From assembly GCF_020169415.1 (NCBI RefSeq), contig NZ_JAIULG010000003.1:144576-208575 (forward strand): DNA of 64,000 nucleotides, read 5' to 3'. This DNA comes from Tsukamurella sp. M9C (GTDB lineage: Bacteria > Actinomycetota > Actinomycetes > Mycobacteriales > Mycobacteriaceae). Numbering within the stretch: the first letter of the stretch is position 1; each line of letters begins with the position of its first letter. The notes below the pieces were generated by a model. That model was not told the DNA's origin. It worked only from the letters and a program-made list of their open reading frames with translations, and made no database searches. A program made the position numbers and the translations under genes. Positions 54,063 through 64,000 of the stretch are shown here, piece by piece.

Positions 54063-54967
54063 CCAACAGCACGCCCGGCCCCGACGCGAACACCGAGGCG
54101 GAGGTGGTGACCTATGAGGTGCGCGGCCCCGTCGCCGTGGTCACCCTGAACCGTCCCGAGTACCGCAACGCACAGAACTCGGCCATGACCTACGCGCTCG
54201 ACGCCGCCTTCGTGCGCGCGGTGGAGGACCCGGCGGTCAAGGTGATCGTGCTGGCGGGCAACGGGAAGCACTTCTCGGCCGGGCATGACATCGGCACGCC
54301 GGGCCGCGACGTCGACCAGCACTTCGAGAACAAGGCCGTGCTCTGGTGGGATCACGTGGGTCGCGAGGGCGGCGACCAGCGCTTCGCGCGCGAGTCCGAG
54401 GTGTACCTCGGCATGTGCCGGCGCTGGCGGGAGATCCCGAAGCCCGTGATCGCCTCGGTGCAGGGCGCCTGCATCGCGGGCGCGCTGATGCTGGCGTGGA
54501 GCTGCGACCTCATCGTCGCCTCCGACGACGCCTTCTTCTCGGACCCGGTGGTGCGCATGGGCATCCCCGGCGTCGAGTACTTCGCGCACCCGTGGGTCAT
54601 GGGTCCGCGGGCCGCCAAGGAGTTCCTGTTCACGGGTGACCGCTTCTCGGCGCAGCAGGCCAAGGAGTGGGGCATGGTCAACCGCGTCGTGCCCCGCAGC
54701 GAGCTCGAGGAGGAGACGCTCGCGCTCGCCGAGCGGATCGCGGACATGCCGAGTTTCGGCCTGGCACTGACGAAGAAGGCCGTCAACCAGTGCGAGGACC
54801 TCATGGGCATGCGGGCCGGCATGGACTCGGTGTTCGGCCTGCACCACTTCGCGCACGCGCACAACGCCGAGGTCTCCGGCGGCGACTCCCTCGGCGGGCA
54901 GAGCGCCAAATCGATGGCGTCCGGGGCGCGCAGCGCGACCGGCGACTCCGCGCGGAAGGCCGAGTAG
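54059..54967 (+). CDS. Enoyl-CoA hydratase/isomerase family protein in the fadD3 operon
   Basis: 302 aa. Crotonase with oxyanion segments GNGKHFSAGHDIGTPG (about 70-85) and ASVQGACIAGALMLAWSCDL (about 136-155), a longer insert in between (VDQHFENKAVLWWDHVGREG), and a C-terminal Ser/Gly/Ala-rich tail. No counterpart between fadD3 and fadE31 in M. tuberculosis that I remember. Probably hydrates or hydrolyses a ring C/D intermediate. Overlaps both neighbours. Confidence 0.82.
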   Translation: MTNSTPGPDANTEAEVVTYEVRGPVAVVTLNRPEYRNAQNSAMTYALDAAFVRAVEDPAVKVIVLAGNGKHFSAGHDIGTPGRDVDQHFENKAVLWWDHVGREGGDQRFARESEVYLGMCRRWREIPKPVIASVQGACIAGALMLAWSCDLIVASDDAFFSDPVVRMGIPGVEYFAHPWVMGPRAAKEFLFTGDRFSAQQAKEWGMVNRVVPRSELEEETLALAERIADMPSFGLALTKKAVNQCEDLMGMRAGMDSVFGLHHFAHAHNAEVSGGDSLGGQSAKSMASGARSATGDSARKAE

Positions 54968-56127
54968 TGGACCTCGAGTTCGACGACGCCGACGTCGCGT
55001 TCCGCGACGAGGTGCGCGCCTGGCTCGCCGCGAACGTGCCGGCCGAGCCCCTCCCCTCCTTCGACACCACCGAGGGCTTCGCCGCGCATCGCGCGTGGGA
55101 GGCGAAGCTCGCCGACGCCGGGCTGGCCGCGGTCTCCTGGCCGGCCGAGTTCGGCGGGCGCGACGCGACGATGCTGCAGTGGGTGATCTTCGAGGAGGAG
55201 TACTACGCCGCGGGTGCACCGCTGCGGGTGAACCAGAACGGCCTGTTCATGCTGGCGCCCACCCTCTTCAGCCACGGCACCGACGAGCAGCGCGCCCGGA
55301 TCCTTCCGGCGATGGCCCGCTCGGAGCGGGTGTGGGCGCAGGCCTGGTCGGAGCCGGAGGCGGGCAGCGACATCGCCTCGCTCCGCTCGACCGCGACCCG
55401 AGTCGACGGGGGCTGGAAGCTCTCGGGCCAGAAGACGTGGAGCTCCCGCGCCGCCTTCGCCGACGGCGCCTTCGGCCTGTTCCGCAGCGAGCCCGGGTCG
55501 GAGCGCCACCGCGGTCTGACCTACCTGATGTTCGACCTGCGTGCGCCGGGGGTGACCGTGCGTCCGATTCCCCAGCTCGACGGCGAGCCCGGCTTCGCGG
55601 AGATCTTCCTCGACGAGGTCTTCGTGCCCGACGCCGACGTGATCGGCGAGCCCGGCCAGGGCTGGCGCGTCGCGATGACGACGGCCAACAACGAGCGCGG
55701 TCTCTCATTGCGCAGCCCGGGTCGCTTCCTCTCGGCCGCCGACGCCCTCGTCGACCTGTGGGAGCGCGAGGACGGCGACACCTCCAGCGCCGACGCGCAG
55801 CGCGTCGCCGACGCCTGGATCGGGGCGCGCGCGTACCAGCTGTACACCTTCGGCACCGTGACCCGCCTTCAGGACGGCGGCGAGCTCGGCCCGGAATCGA
55901 GTGTGAACAAGCTGTTCTGGAGCCATCTGGACGTGGCGCTCCACGAGACCGCCCTCGACCTGCTCGGCCCGCGCGGCGAACTCACCGGCGAATCCGCTCC
56001 CGACGAGGGTCGCTGGCCGGCCGGCTATCTGTTCTCGCTGGCGGGCCCCATCTACGGCGGCACCGACCAGATCCAGCGCAACACCATCGCCGAGCGTCTC
56101 CTCGGCCTACCTCGGGGAGCCCGATGA
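54967..56127 (+). CDS. fadE31: Acyl-CoA dehydrogenase FadE31
   Basis: 386 aa from a GTG that shares one base with the previous TAG stop. QAWSEPEAGSDIASLRSTA (about 123), GQKTWSSRAAFADGAFGLFR, and YGGTDQIQRNTIAERLLGLP at the end. First of three acyl-CoA dehydrogenase genes fadE31-32-33; members of this set form heteromers in ring C/D catabolism. Ends overlapping fadE32 (ATGA). Confidence 0.88.
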   Translation: MDLEFDDADVAFRDEVRAWLAANVPAEPLPSFDTTEGFAAHRAWEAKLADAGLAAVSWPAEFGGRDATMLQWVIFEEEYYAAGAPLRVNQNGLFMLAPTLFSHGTDEQRARILPAMARSERVWAQAWSEPEAGSDIASLRSTATRVDGGWKLSGQKTWSSRAAFADGAFGLFRSEPGSERHRGLTYLMFDLRAPGVTVRPIPQLDGEPGFAEIFLDEVFVPDADVIGEPGQGWRVAMTTANNERGLSLRSPGRFLSAADALVDLWEREDGDTSSADAQRVADAWIGARAYQLYTFGTVTRLQDGGELGPESSVNKLFWSHLDVALHETALDLLGPRGELTGESAPDEGRWPAGYLFSLAGPIYGGTDQIQRNTIAERLLGLPRGAR

Positions 56128-57137
56128 GATTCGCACCGTCGCAGGAGAACGCGGCCTTCACGGAGTCGCTCGACGATCTGCTCTCGCGGGCCGGCGTGGT
56201 GGTCGCTGCCCGCGCGTGGGCCGACGGCGACAACGGCCCCGGCCGGAAGGTCTGGGCGGCGCTCGCCGACCTCGGCGTGACCGGCCTCGCGATCCCGGAG
56301 GAGCACGGCGGCGTCGGCGGCGACCCCGTGGACCTCGCCGTCGCCTTCCAGGCCTTGGGCTATCACGGCGTGCCCGGACCGATCGTCGAGTCCATCGCCG
56401 TGCTGCCCGCGCTGCTCAGCGACCCCGGGCACCTCCGTGCCCTCGCGGACGGCGCGATCGGCACCGTCGCCCTCGCGCCGCGCACCCCGTTCCTGCTCGA
56501 CGCCGACGTCGCGGACCTCCGCTTCGTCGTGGGCGCCGACGGCGCGATCGCGACGGTGGAGGCACCGTCGACCGCCCCTCTGGGCTCGGTCGACCGGACC
56601 CGGCGCCTCTTCCCCCCGCAATTGAACGACGTTCTGGAGGGAGAAACCCCAGGTCGCAATCTCCAGAACGTCGTTCAATCGGGCGAGGTGGCGGGGGCGT
56701 TCGCGGTGGCGGCGCAGCTGCTCGGCGCCGGGCGGCGGCTGCTGGACGACACCGTCGAGTACGCGAAGGCCCGCGCCCAGTACGGCAAGGCGATCGGCGA
56801 GTACCAGGCGATCAAGCACCTCCTCGCCGACGTGGCGACGCGGCTCGAGCTGGCGGCGCCACTCCTGAGCGGAGCGGCCGTGGCGCTGTCGGGCAACGCC
56901 TCCCGCGGCGTCGATCTCGATCCCGCGCGCGACGTCGCGGCGGCGCGGGTGGCGGCGGCGGACGCCGCCTACCTGGCCGCGCGGACCGCGCTCCAGGTGC
57001 ACGGCGCGATCGGCTACACCGCGGAGTACGACCTCGGCCTGTGGATCACCAAGGTCCGGGCCCTGCAGTCGGCGTGGGGAACCCAGGCCGAGCACCGCGC
57101 GACGGTGCTCGACGCGGTCCGGAAGGCGGCGCGATGA
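56124..57137 (+). CDS. fadE32: Acyl-CoA dehydrogenase FadE32 with an in-frame repeat-element insertion
   Basis: 337 aa. Helical-domain signatures YAKARAQYGKAIGEYQAIKH (about 212-231) and VHGAIGYTAEYDLGLWITK near 291-309 identify the partner-type chain. Residues 166-185 (LNDVLEGETPGRNLQNVVQ follows Q166) are encoded by palindromic element copy 3. The insert lies between the middle beta domain (ends near SVDRTRRLF) and the first C-terminal helix (VAGAFAVAAQLLGAGRRLLDD), a surface-loop position. Without the insert the length would be about 317 aa, close to the 319 aa I recall for Rv3563. The reading frame remains open, so the protein is probably functional. Confidence 0.88.
   Translation: MRFAPSQENAAFTESLDDLLSRAGVVVAARAWADGDNGPGRKVWAALADLGVTGLAIPEEHGGVGGDPVDLAVAFQALGYHGVPGPIVESIAVLPALLSDPGHLRALADGAIGTVALAPRTPFLLDADVADLRFVVGADGAIATVEAPSTAPLGSVDRTRRLFPPQLNDVLEGETPGRNLQNVVQSGEVAGAFAVAAQLLGAGRRLLDDTVEYAKARAQYGKAIGEYQAIKHLLADVATRLELAAPLLSGAAVALSGNASRGVDLDPARDVAAARVAAADAAYLAARTALQVHGAIGYTAEYDLGLWITKVRALQSAWGTQAEHRATVLDAVRKAAR
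56619..56682. repeat. Palindromic element copy 3, inside the fadE32 coding sequence
   Basis: Arms 56621-56639 and 56661-56679 are perfect 19-bp complements, extended by a G-T pair (56640/56660), around a 19-base loop GAGAAACCCCAGGTCGCAA. Outer CAATTGAAC...GTTCAATCGG as in copies 1 and 2. It is read in frame on the coding strand; the opposite strand is also open (LNDVLEIATWGFSLQNVVQ). Confidence 0.92.
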
Positions 57138-58174
57138 GCTCGGAACTGGACGATCTGGCGGCCGCGGTCCGCAGCGTCATCGACCGGCGGTGGTCGCCGG
57201 CCGCGCTGCGCGCCGCGATCGATTCCGCCGAGGGCTACGACCGCGGCCTGTGGTCGGTGCTGTGCGAGCAGGTCGGCGTCGCCGCGCTGGCGGTCCCCGA
57301 GGCGCACGACGGCGTCGGCGCGGGGGTGCGCGCGCTGCAGACGGTGGCGGAGGAACTGGGGCGACACCTGGTCCCGTCGCCCTTCCTGGGCTCCGCTGTG
57401 CTCGCGACGGCGCTGCTGGCCGACACCGACGAGGCCGAGCTGTTGACCGGTCTCGCGAGCGGCGAGCGGATCGCCGCCGTCGCCTTCGCCGGCGACGACT
57501 TCGCCGCACGCCCGATCACCGCGACCGACGGGCGACTCACCGGGACCGCGCGATTCGTCCTCGACGGTGACTGCGCCGACGATCTGCTCGTCGTCGCGGG
57601 CGACGAGCTGTACCTCGTCGACGGCTCCGCGACGACCCGCAGGCACACCCCGTCGATGGACCCGACCCGGCGGTTCGCGGAGGTGGCCCTCGACGGTCCA
57701 CCCGCCCGCCTCCTCCGGGACGGCGCGCGCGCCGCACTGGTCCGCGCGCTCGACGTCGCGTGCGCGGTCCTCGCGGCCGAGCAGGCCGGCGCGGCGGCGC
57801 AGGCCCTCGCGATCACCGTCGAGTACGCGGGCTCCCGAGTGCAGTTCGGTCGGCCGATCGGCTCCTTCCAGGCCCTCAAGCACCGGATGGCGGACATGTT
57901 CGTCCTCGTCGAGTCGGCCCGGTCCGCGGCCCTCGCGGCGGGCGAGGCCCTCGACCGCGGCGACGAGGACGCGGCCCTTGCGGTCGCGACGGCGAAGGCC
58001 TACTGCTCCGAGGCGTTCAGCGCCGTCGCGGCCGAGATGATCCAGCTGCACGGCGGGATCGGCATCACCTGGGAGCACGATGCGCACCTGTACTTCAAGC
58101 GCGCGCACTCCTCGTCGCAGCTGTTCGGCGATCCGGCGCACCACCTGGCCCGCCGGGAGCTGGCGCATTCCTGA
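57134..58174 (+). CDS. fadE33: Acyl-CoA dehydrogenase FadE33
   Basis: 346 aa. YAGSRVQFGRPIGSFQALKH (about 231-250) and LHGGIGITWEHDAHLYFKRA (about 305-324) are partner-chain signatures. Overlaps the fadE32 stop (ATGA). With FadE31/32 it serves ring C/D dehydrogenation. The stop codon lies within a KstR-like site that could serve the next gene. Confidence 0.88.
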   Translation: MSSELDDLAAAVRSVIDRRWSPAALRAAIDSAEGYDRGLWSVLCEQVGVAALAVPEAHDGVGAGVRALQTVAEELGRHLVPSPFLGSAVLATALLADTDEAELLTGLASGERIAAVAFAGDDFAARPITATDGRLTGTARFVLDGDCADDLLVVAGDELYLVDGSATTRRHTPSMDPTRRFAEVALDGPPARLLRDGARAALVRALDVACAVLAAEQAGAAAQALAITVEYAGSRVQFGRPIGSFQALKHRMADMFVLVESARSAALAAGEALDRGDEDAALAVATAKAYCSEAFSAVAAEMIQLHGGIGITWEHDAHLYFKRAHSSSQLFGDPAHHLARRELAHS

Positions 58175-58185
58175 AACATGTTCTT
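58172..58185 (+). promoter_or_regulatory. KstR-like site at the fadE33 end
   Basis: TGAAACATGTTCTT has the AAC-2-GTTCT core; it overlaps the fadE33 TGA and lies 59 bases upstream of the methyltransferase start. Confidence 0.5.
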
Positions 58186-58244
58186 GCCGGACCTCCGGAC
58201 GCAAGGTACTTTCGTAGACGAACTACTTGCGAAAGGAAACGCGG

Positions 58245-59159
58245 ATGTCGGACACCACGCGCACGGACGGCGACACCTGGACCATCACGACCAGCGTGGG
58301 CTTCACGGCCCTGCTGGTCGCCGCGGCGCGGGCCGTGGAGACCGAGCGCGCCGACGCGCTCGCGCGCGACCCGTTCGCGCGGGTCTTCCTCGAGGCCGCG
58401 GGCGATCCCCGGGCCATCGCGTTGGCCGACGCCGGTGACGACGCGGGCAATCCGATGGCCGCGACTCGCCACCTCGGCGTGCGCACCCGCTACTTCGACG
58501 ACTTCGTGGCGGCCGCGGTCGCGGCGGGCGAGCGGCAGATCGTCATCCTCGCGGCGGGACTGGACTCCCGCGCCTACCGGCTCGACCTGCCCGCCGACAC
58601 CGTCGTCTACGAGCTCGACCAGCCGGAGGTCCTGGCGTTCAAGGAGTCGACGCTCGCCGAGCGCGGCGCGGCGCCCGCGGCCGGGCTCCGGCACGTGCCC
58701 GTCGACCTGCGCGACGACTGGCCTGCCGCGCTGCAGTCCTCCGGGTTCGACGGTGCCGAACCGACGGCGTGGCTCGTGGAGGGCCTGCTCCCCTACCTCC
58801 CCGCCGCAGCGCAGGTACTGCTCTTCGAGCGGATCGTGGAACTCTCCGCGCCGGGAAGCCGGGTCGCCGTGGAGGGCCAGAACGGACCGCTCGACCTCGA
58901 CGGCTTCCGCGCGATCACGGAGAAGTACTCGCAGAAGGGGAATCCCCTCGGCGACTTCGACGTGACGTCGCTGTTCGTCGCCGACGAGGACCGTTCCGAT
59001 CCGGCCGAATTCCTCACCGCGCAGGGCTGGACCGTCACCCGGGCGGGGAACCCGGTGGAACTGGGCCGCAGCTACGGCGTGCAGGACACCGTCCCCGCGG
59101 ACGCGTCGCTCATGGCCGATACGATCGGCTACTTCACCGCGGCGCTGCCCGCCGACTGA
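58245..59159 (+). CDS. SAM-dependent methyltransferase, TIGR00027/LCMT-like family
   Basis: 304 aa. VGFTALLVAAARAVETERAD near 18, LARDPFARVFLEAAG, RTRYFDDF, VILAAGLDSRAYRLDLP (SAM-binding, about 105-121), VYELDQPEVLAFK and WLVEGLLPYLP are the family hallmarks. Many copies occur in mycobacterial genomes, with largely unknown substrates. ATG with GAAAGGA upstream. The KstR-like site suggests, but does not show, a link to steroid metabolism. Confidence 0.85.
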   Translation: MSDTTRTDGDTWTITTSVGFTALLVAAARAVETERADALARDPFARVFLEAAGDPRAIALADAGDDAGNPMAATRHLGVRTRYFDDFVAAAVAAGERQIVILAAGLDSRAYRLDLPADTVVYELDQPEVLAFKESTLAERGAAPAAGLRHVPVDLRDDWPAALQSSGFDGAEPTAWLVEGLLPYLPAAAQVLLFERIVELSAPGSRVAVEGQNGPLDLDGFRAITEKYSQKGNPLGDFDVTSLFVADEDRSDPAEFLTAQGWTVTRAGNPVELGRSYGVQDTVPADASLMADTIGYFTAALPAD

Positions 59160-59160
59160 G

Positions 59161-59724
59161 TCACCGTGCGGCGGAGTGGTACTCCGAGTTCGGCCGCATG
59201 TCGACCGCCGAGGCGAGCCGGTTGGTCATGTTGAAGAAGGCCGCGGTGTTGGCGATGTCGTAGACGTCGCGGTCGGTGAACCCGGCGTCGCGGAGCCGCT
59301 GCCGGTCGGGCTCGTCGATCTTCGACGGGGCCTCCGTGAGCTTCTCCGCGAACTCGAGCATGGCCCGTTGCTTCGCCGGCAGCTCCGCGGCGCGGAAGTT
59401 CATCACCAGCATCTCGCCGAGGACCGGGTCGCCCGACAGCTCCCGCACGGCCGCGCCGTGCGCGGTGAGGCAGTAGAAGCACTTGTTCACCGAGGACACG
59501 ACGACGGCGATCATCTCGCGCTCGAGCTTGCTCAGGCCCGAATCGCCGAGCATGAGGTCGTTGTAGGTGTCGCTGAAGGCGCGCAGTTTGGCCTCGTCGA
59601 AGGTCAGCGACTGCAGGACGTTCGGCACCATGCCGAGCTTCTCGCGGCAGATCTCGAAGTACTTCCGCGTGCCCTCGCTCAGCTCGCCCGCGGGCAGGTC
59701 GAGCGCGGTGATCCGCTCCGTCAT
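59161..59724 (-). CDS. AhpD/carboxymuconolactone decarboxylase-like peroxidase
   Basis: 187 aa. CxxC active site in VNKCFYCLTAHGAAV (about 82-96) with following His, and the AhpD-like helical pattern LTEAPSKIDEPDRQRLRDAG ... DIANTAAFFNMTNRLA. Peroxidase-related family; thiol-dependent protection from peroxides is likely. ATG 59724 with AGGAG upstream was chosen over a longer frame. Convergent with the methyltransferase, one base apart. Confidence 0.82.
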   Translation of the reverse strand: MTERITALDLPAGELSEGTRKYFEICREKLGMVPNVLQSLTFDEAKLRAFSDTYNDLMLGDSGLSKLEREMIAVVVSSVNKCFYCLTAHGAAVRELSGDPVLGEMLVMNFRAAELPAKQRAMLEFAEKLTEAPSKIDEPDRQRLRDAGFTDRDVYDIANTAAFFNMTNRLASAVDMRPNSEYHSAAR

Positions 59725-59829
59725 GTCATCTCCTCGTACGTCCGCCACTACCCTCTCTGACTACCAGGTGGCCGGCGCCGGCCCCGCCCGTTCGACGAGA
59801 TCGGTACCGCCGCACCTATCCTGGGGTCC

Positions 59830-60270
59830 ATGGCCTTCCACGCTCTGGAGCACGTCGCGGCCGCGAAGGGCGCGCGCCTGCGAGCCGTGACCGCGGAGAC
59901 GCAGGGCAGTGACTACGAGGCCTGCACGGCCGATATCGACGGGGCCCTGTGGCGCGTCCGCACAGCGCGGATCACGCCCACGAAGCCGGGGGCGTTCGTG
60001 GCGGTGTGGCGGCGCGGGCCGGACGGCGAGACCGAACCCTTCGACGCCGGCGATCCGACCGCGGGCCTGCTCGTCCTCGTCCCCGACGGTCCGCGCTTCG
60101 GCGCCTTCGCGTTCCCGGGCGAGGTGCTCTGCGCGCTCGGCGTGTACTCCTCCTCGAGCTCAGCGGGCAAGCGCGGCTTCCGGCTCTATCCCGCATGGTC
60201 CACCGGGCTCAACCCACAAGCCGAACGTACCCGCGCAGCGCAGGCGCCGTACTTCGAGCAGGTCGACTGA
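59830..60270 (+). CDS. MepB-family protein
   Basis: 146 aa. The pattern YEACTADIDGALWRVRTARI, TPTKPGAFVAVWRR and KRGFRLYPAWSTGLNPQAER matches the MepB family as I know it; molecular function is unknown. TATCCT seven bases before the ATG suggests a leaderless start. No visible link to steroid genes. Confidence 0.7.
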   Translation: MAFHALEHVAAAKGARLRAVTAETQGSDYEACTADIDGALWRVRTARITPTKPGAFVAVWRRGPDGETEPFDAGDPTAGLLVLVPDGPRFGAFAFPGEVLCALGVYSSSSSAGKRGFRLYPAWSTGLNPQAERTRAAQAPYFEQVD

Positions 60271-60293
60271 CCTGCGCTCACGTGCGCGCGGGC

Positions 60294-60853
60294 TCAGATC
60301 CAGTCGTCGCCGACGGGCCAGGTGAGGAACGAGTCCAGCGACAGGGTGCGCGGGAGGGCCTCGCCGGGATCGGTCACCGTCTGCGTGTAGCGGCCCTTGT
60401 AGAAGAGCAGCGGCCGCCCGGCGTTCGGCGCGCTGAGCTCGAGCACCCGGCCGATCACGATGTGGTGGTCGCCGCCGTCGTGCACCGTCTCGACGGCGCA
60501 GTCGATCCAGCTGAGCGCACCGTCGAGCAGCGGCGAACCGGTGCGCGAGGGCTTCCACGCGACCGCCCCGAACTTGTCCGGGTGCCGAGAGCCGAAGACC
60601 GAGCTGACGTCCTGCTGGCCCTCGCCGAGCACGTTGACGGCGAACCGCCCGGTGCGCTCGATGGTGCGCCACGCGCCCGAGGTCTTCATGGGGCAGAACA
60701 GGACCAGGGGCGGGTCGAGGGACAGCGCCGAAAAGGACTGGCAGGCGAAGCCCACCGGCCCCTCGTCGTCCGCGGCGGTGATCACCGTGACGCCGGTGCA
60801 GAAGTGCCCCATCGCGGTGCGGTAGTCGAGCGGTTCGATCACGGGGGCGGTCA

Positions 60854-60854
<1 letters not shown>
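60294..60854 (-). CDS. hsaB: Flavin reductase HsaB
   Basis: 186 aa. Flavin-reductase split barrel: MGHFCTGVTVITAADDEGPV, FACQSFSALSLDPPLVLFCP and GDHHIVIGRVLEL. Supplies reduced flavin to HsaA for hydroxylation of 3-HSA. Overlaps the hsaC stop by one base. Last gene of hsaA-D-C-B. Confidence 0.93.
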
Positions 60855-61759
<905 letters not shown>

Positions 61760-61776
61760 CTACCTGTTTCTCCTTG

Positions 61777-63824
<2,048 letters not shown>

Positions 63825-63884
63825 CTTTCCTCGCCTCCTGAAGACCCTCTGGCGAACTCCGAAGCCCGCCGTTGGAATCGATAC

Positions 63885-63898
63885 TAGAACACGTTCTC
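63885..63898 (-). promoter_or_regulatory. KstR operator before hsaADCB
   Basis: TAGAACACGTTCTC; on the minus strand its end TA begins TAGTAT, the same -10 arrangement as at hsaE. A weaker related site, TGTAACCGGTTTCG, is at 63952-63965 before the rightward gene. Confidence 0.85.
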
Positions 63899-63984
63899 AT
63901 TTTCTGACGCGAAACGCTACATCAAAGGTTCGGATCCACCTATCTTGCTGTTGTAACCGGTTTCGAGACCGTCCGAGGAGAGCC

Positions 63985-64000
63985 ATGCCCGAGAGCCGCC
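63985..64000 (+). CDS. Start of a divergent gene, cut off by the window (possibly kshB)
   Basis: ATG with GAGGAG four bases upstream, followed by four more codons (MPESR). In M. tuberculosis the gene divergent from hsaA is kshB; that is the only basis for the suggestion. Confidence 0.45.

Overview
The window is high-GC actinobacterial DNA. Mce proteins, KstR- and KstR2-type operators, an MspA-type porin, an F420/LLM-type oxidoreductase and many GTG or leaderless starts point to a mycolic-acid-containing member of the Mycobacteriales (Tsukamurella, Gordonia, Rhodococcus or Mycobacterium relatives; the genus cannot be fixed from sequence reading alone). Almost the whole window is a cholesterol/steroid catabolic cluster. 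Its gene content and partial gene order resemble the M. tuberculosis Rv3494c-Rv3574 region as I remember it.

Layout. 1-4916: end of an mce operon (mceD-E-F, steroid uptake) followed by a fused acyl-CoA dehydrogenase of FadE34 type. 4961-8032: hsaE, a small ferredoxin, and the opposed hsaG-hsaF pair, which complete ring A/B breakdown to pyruvate and propionyl-CoA. 8183-10763: a CYP130-like P450 with a TetR regulator, then an IclR regulator whose probable operator also lies in front of hsaG. 10813-13169: an NTF2-like protein and two SDR dehydrogenases. 13291-18763: fadE26-fadE27-GMC oxidoreductase-fadD17 (side chain), with fadD17 frameshifted as read. 18749-25444: a block unrelated to steroids (ATP-dependent DNA ligase, DrrAB-like ABC exporter, AfsR/SARP-like regulator). 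25530-36362: aldehyde dehydrogenase, LLM oxidoreductase, PPOX protein, nitronate monooxygenase-like flavoprotein, echA19, an acyl-CoA synthetase, and DUF35-ltp4-ltp3 (side-chain retro-aldol). 36425-37710: MFS exporter with a possible leader ORF. 37818-41430: cyp125/fadA5 and an epimerase-like SDR. 41520-54062: the KstR2 regulon for rings C/D (two SDRs, echA20-ipdA-ipdB-ipdC, fadA6-kstR2-ipdF-fadE30, fadD3), with an MspA-like porin and an orphan regulator inserted in it. 54059-58174: an enoyl-CoA hydratase and fadE31-fadE32-fadE33. 58245-60270: methyltransferase, AhpD-like and MepB-like genes. 60294-63824: hsaA-D-C-B (ring A/B). The first codons of a divergent gene close the window.

How it works together: Mce imports sterol; CYP125 oxidises the side-chain end; acyl-CoA synthetases, FadE26/27, FadE34, EchA19, Hsd4A-like SDR, FadA5 and Ltp3/Ltp4-DUF35 shorten the side chain; HsaAB/C/D and HsaE/F/G open and degrade rings A/B; FadD3, IpdF, FadE30, EchA20, IpdAB, IpdC, FadA6 and FadE31-33 degrade rings C/D. 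KstR-type boxes (consensus TAGAACnnGTTCTA) sit in front of most upper-pathway genes, typically with the final TA of the box forming the start of a TAnnnT -10 element. KstR2-type boxes sit before echA20 and between fadE30 and fadD3.

The most unusual item is a dispersed family of 59-63 nt near-perfect palindromes. Arms begin (T)TGAACRNYGTT, and the loop, 19 nt in three copies and 15 nt in the fourth, carries CCGCAGGT(CG). Four copies are present. Three lie between converging genes; the fourth lies in frame inside fadE32 and adds about 20 residues to the protein. The arms differ between copies but stay complementary within each copy.
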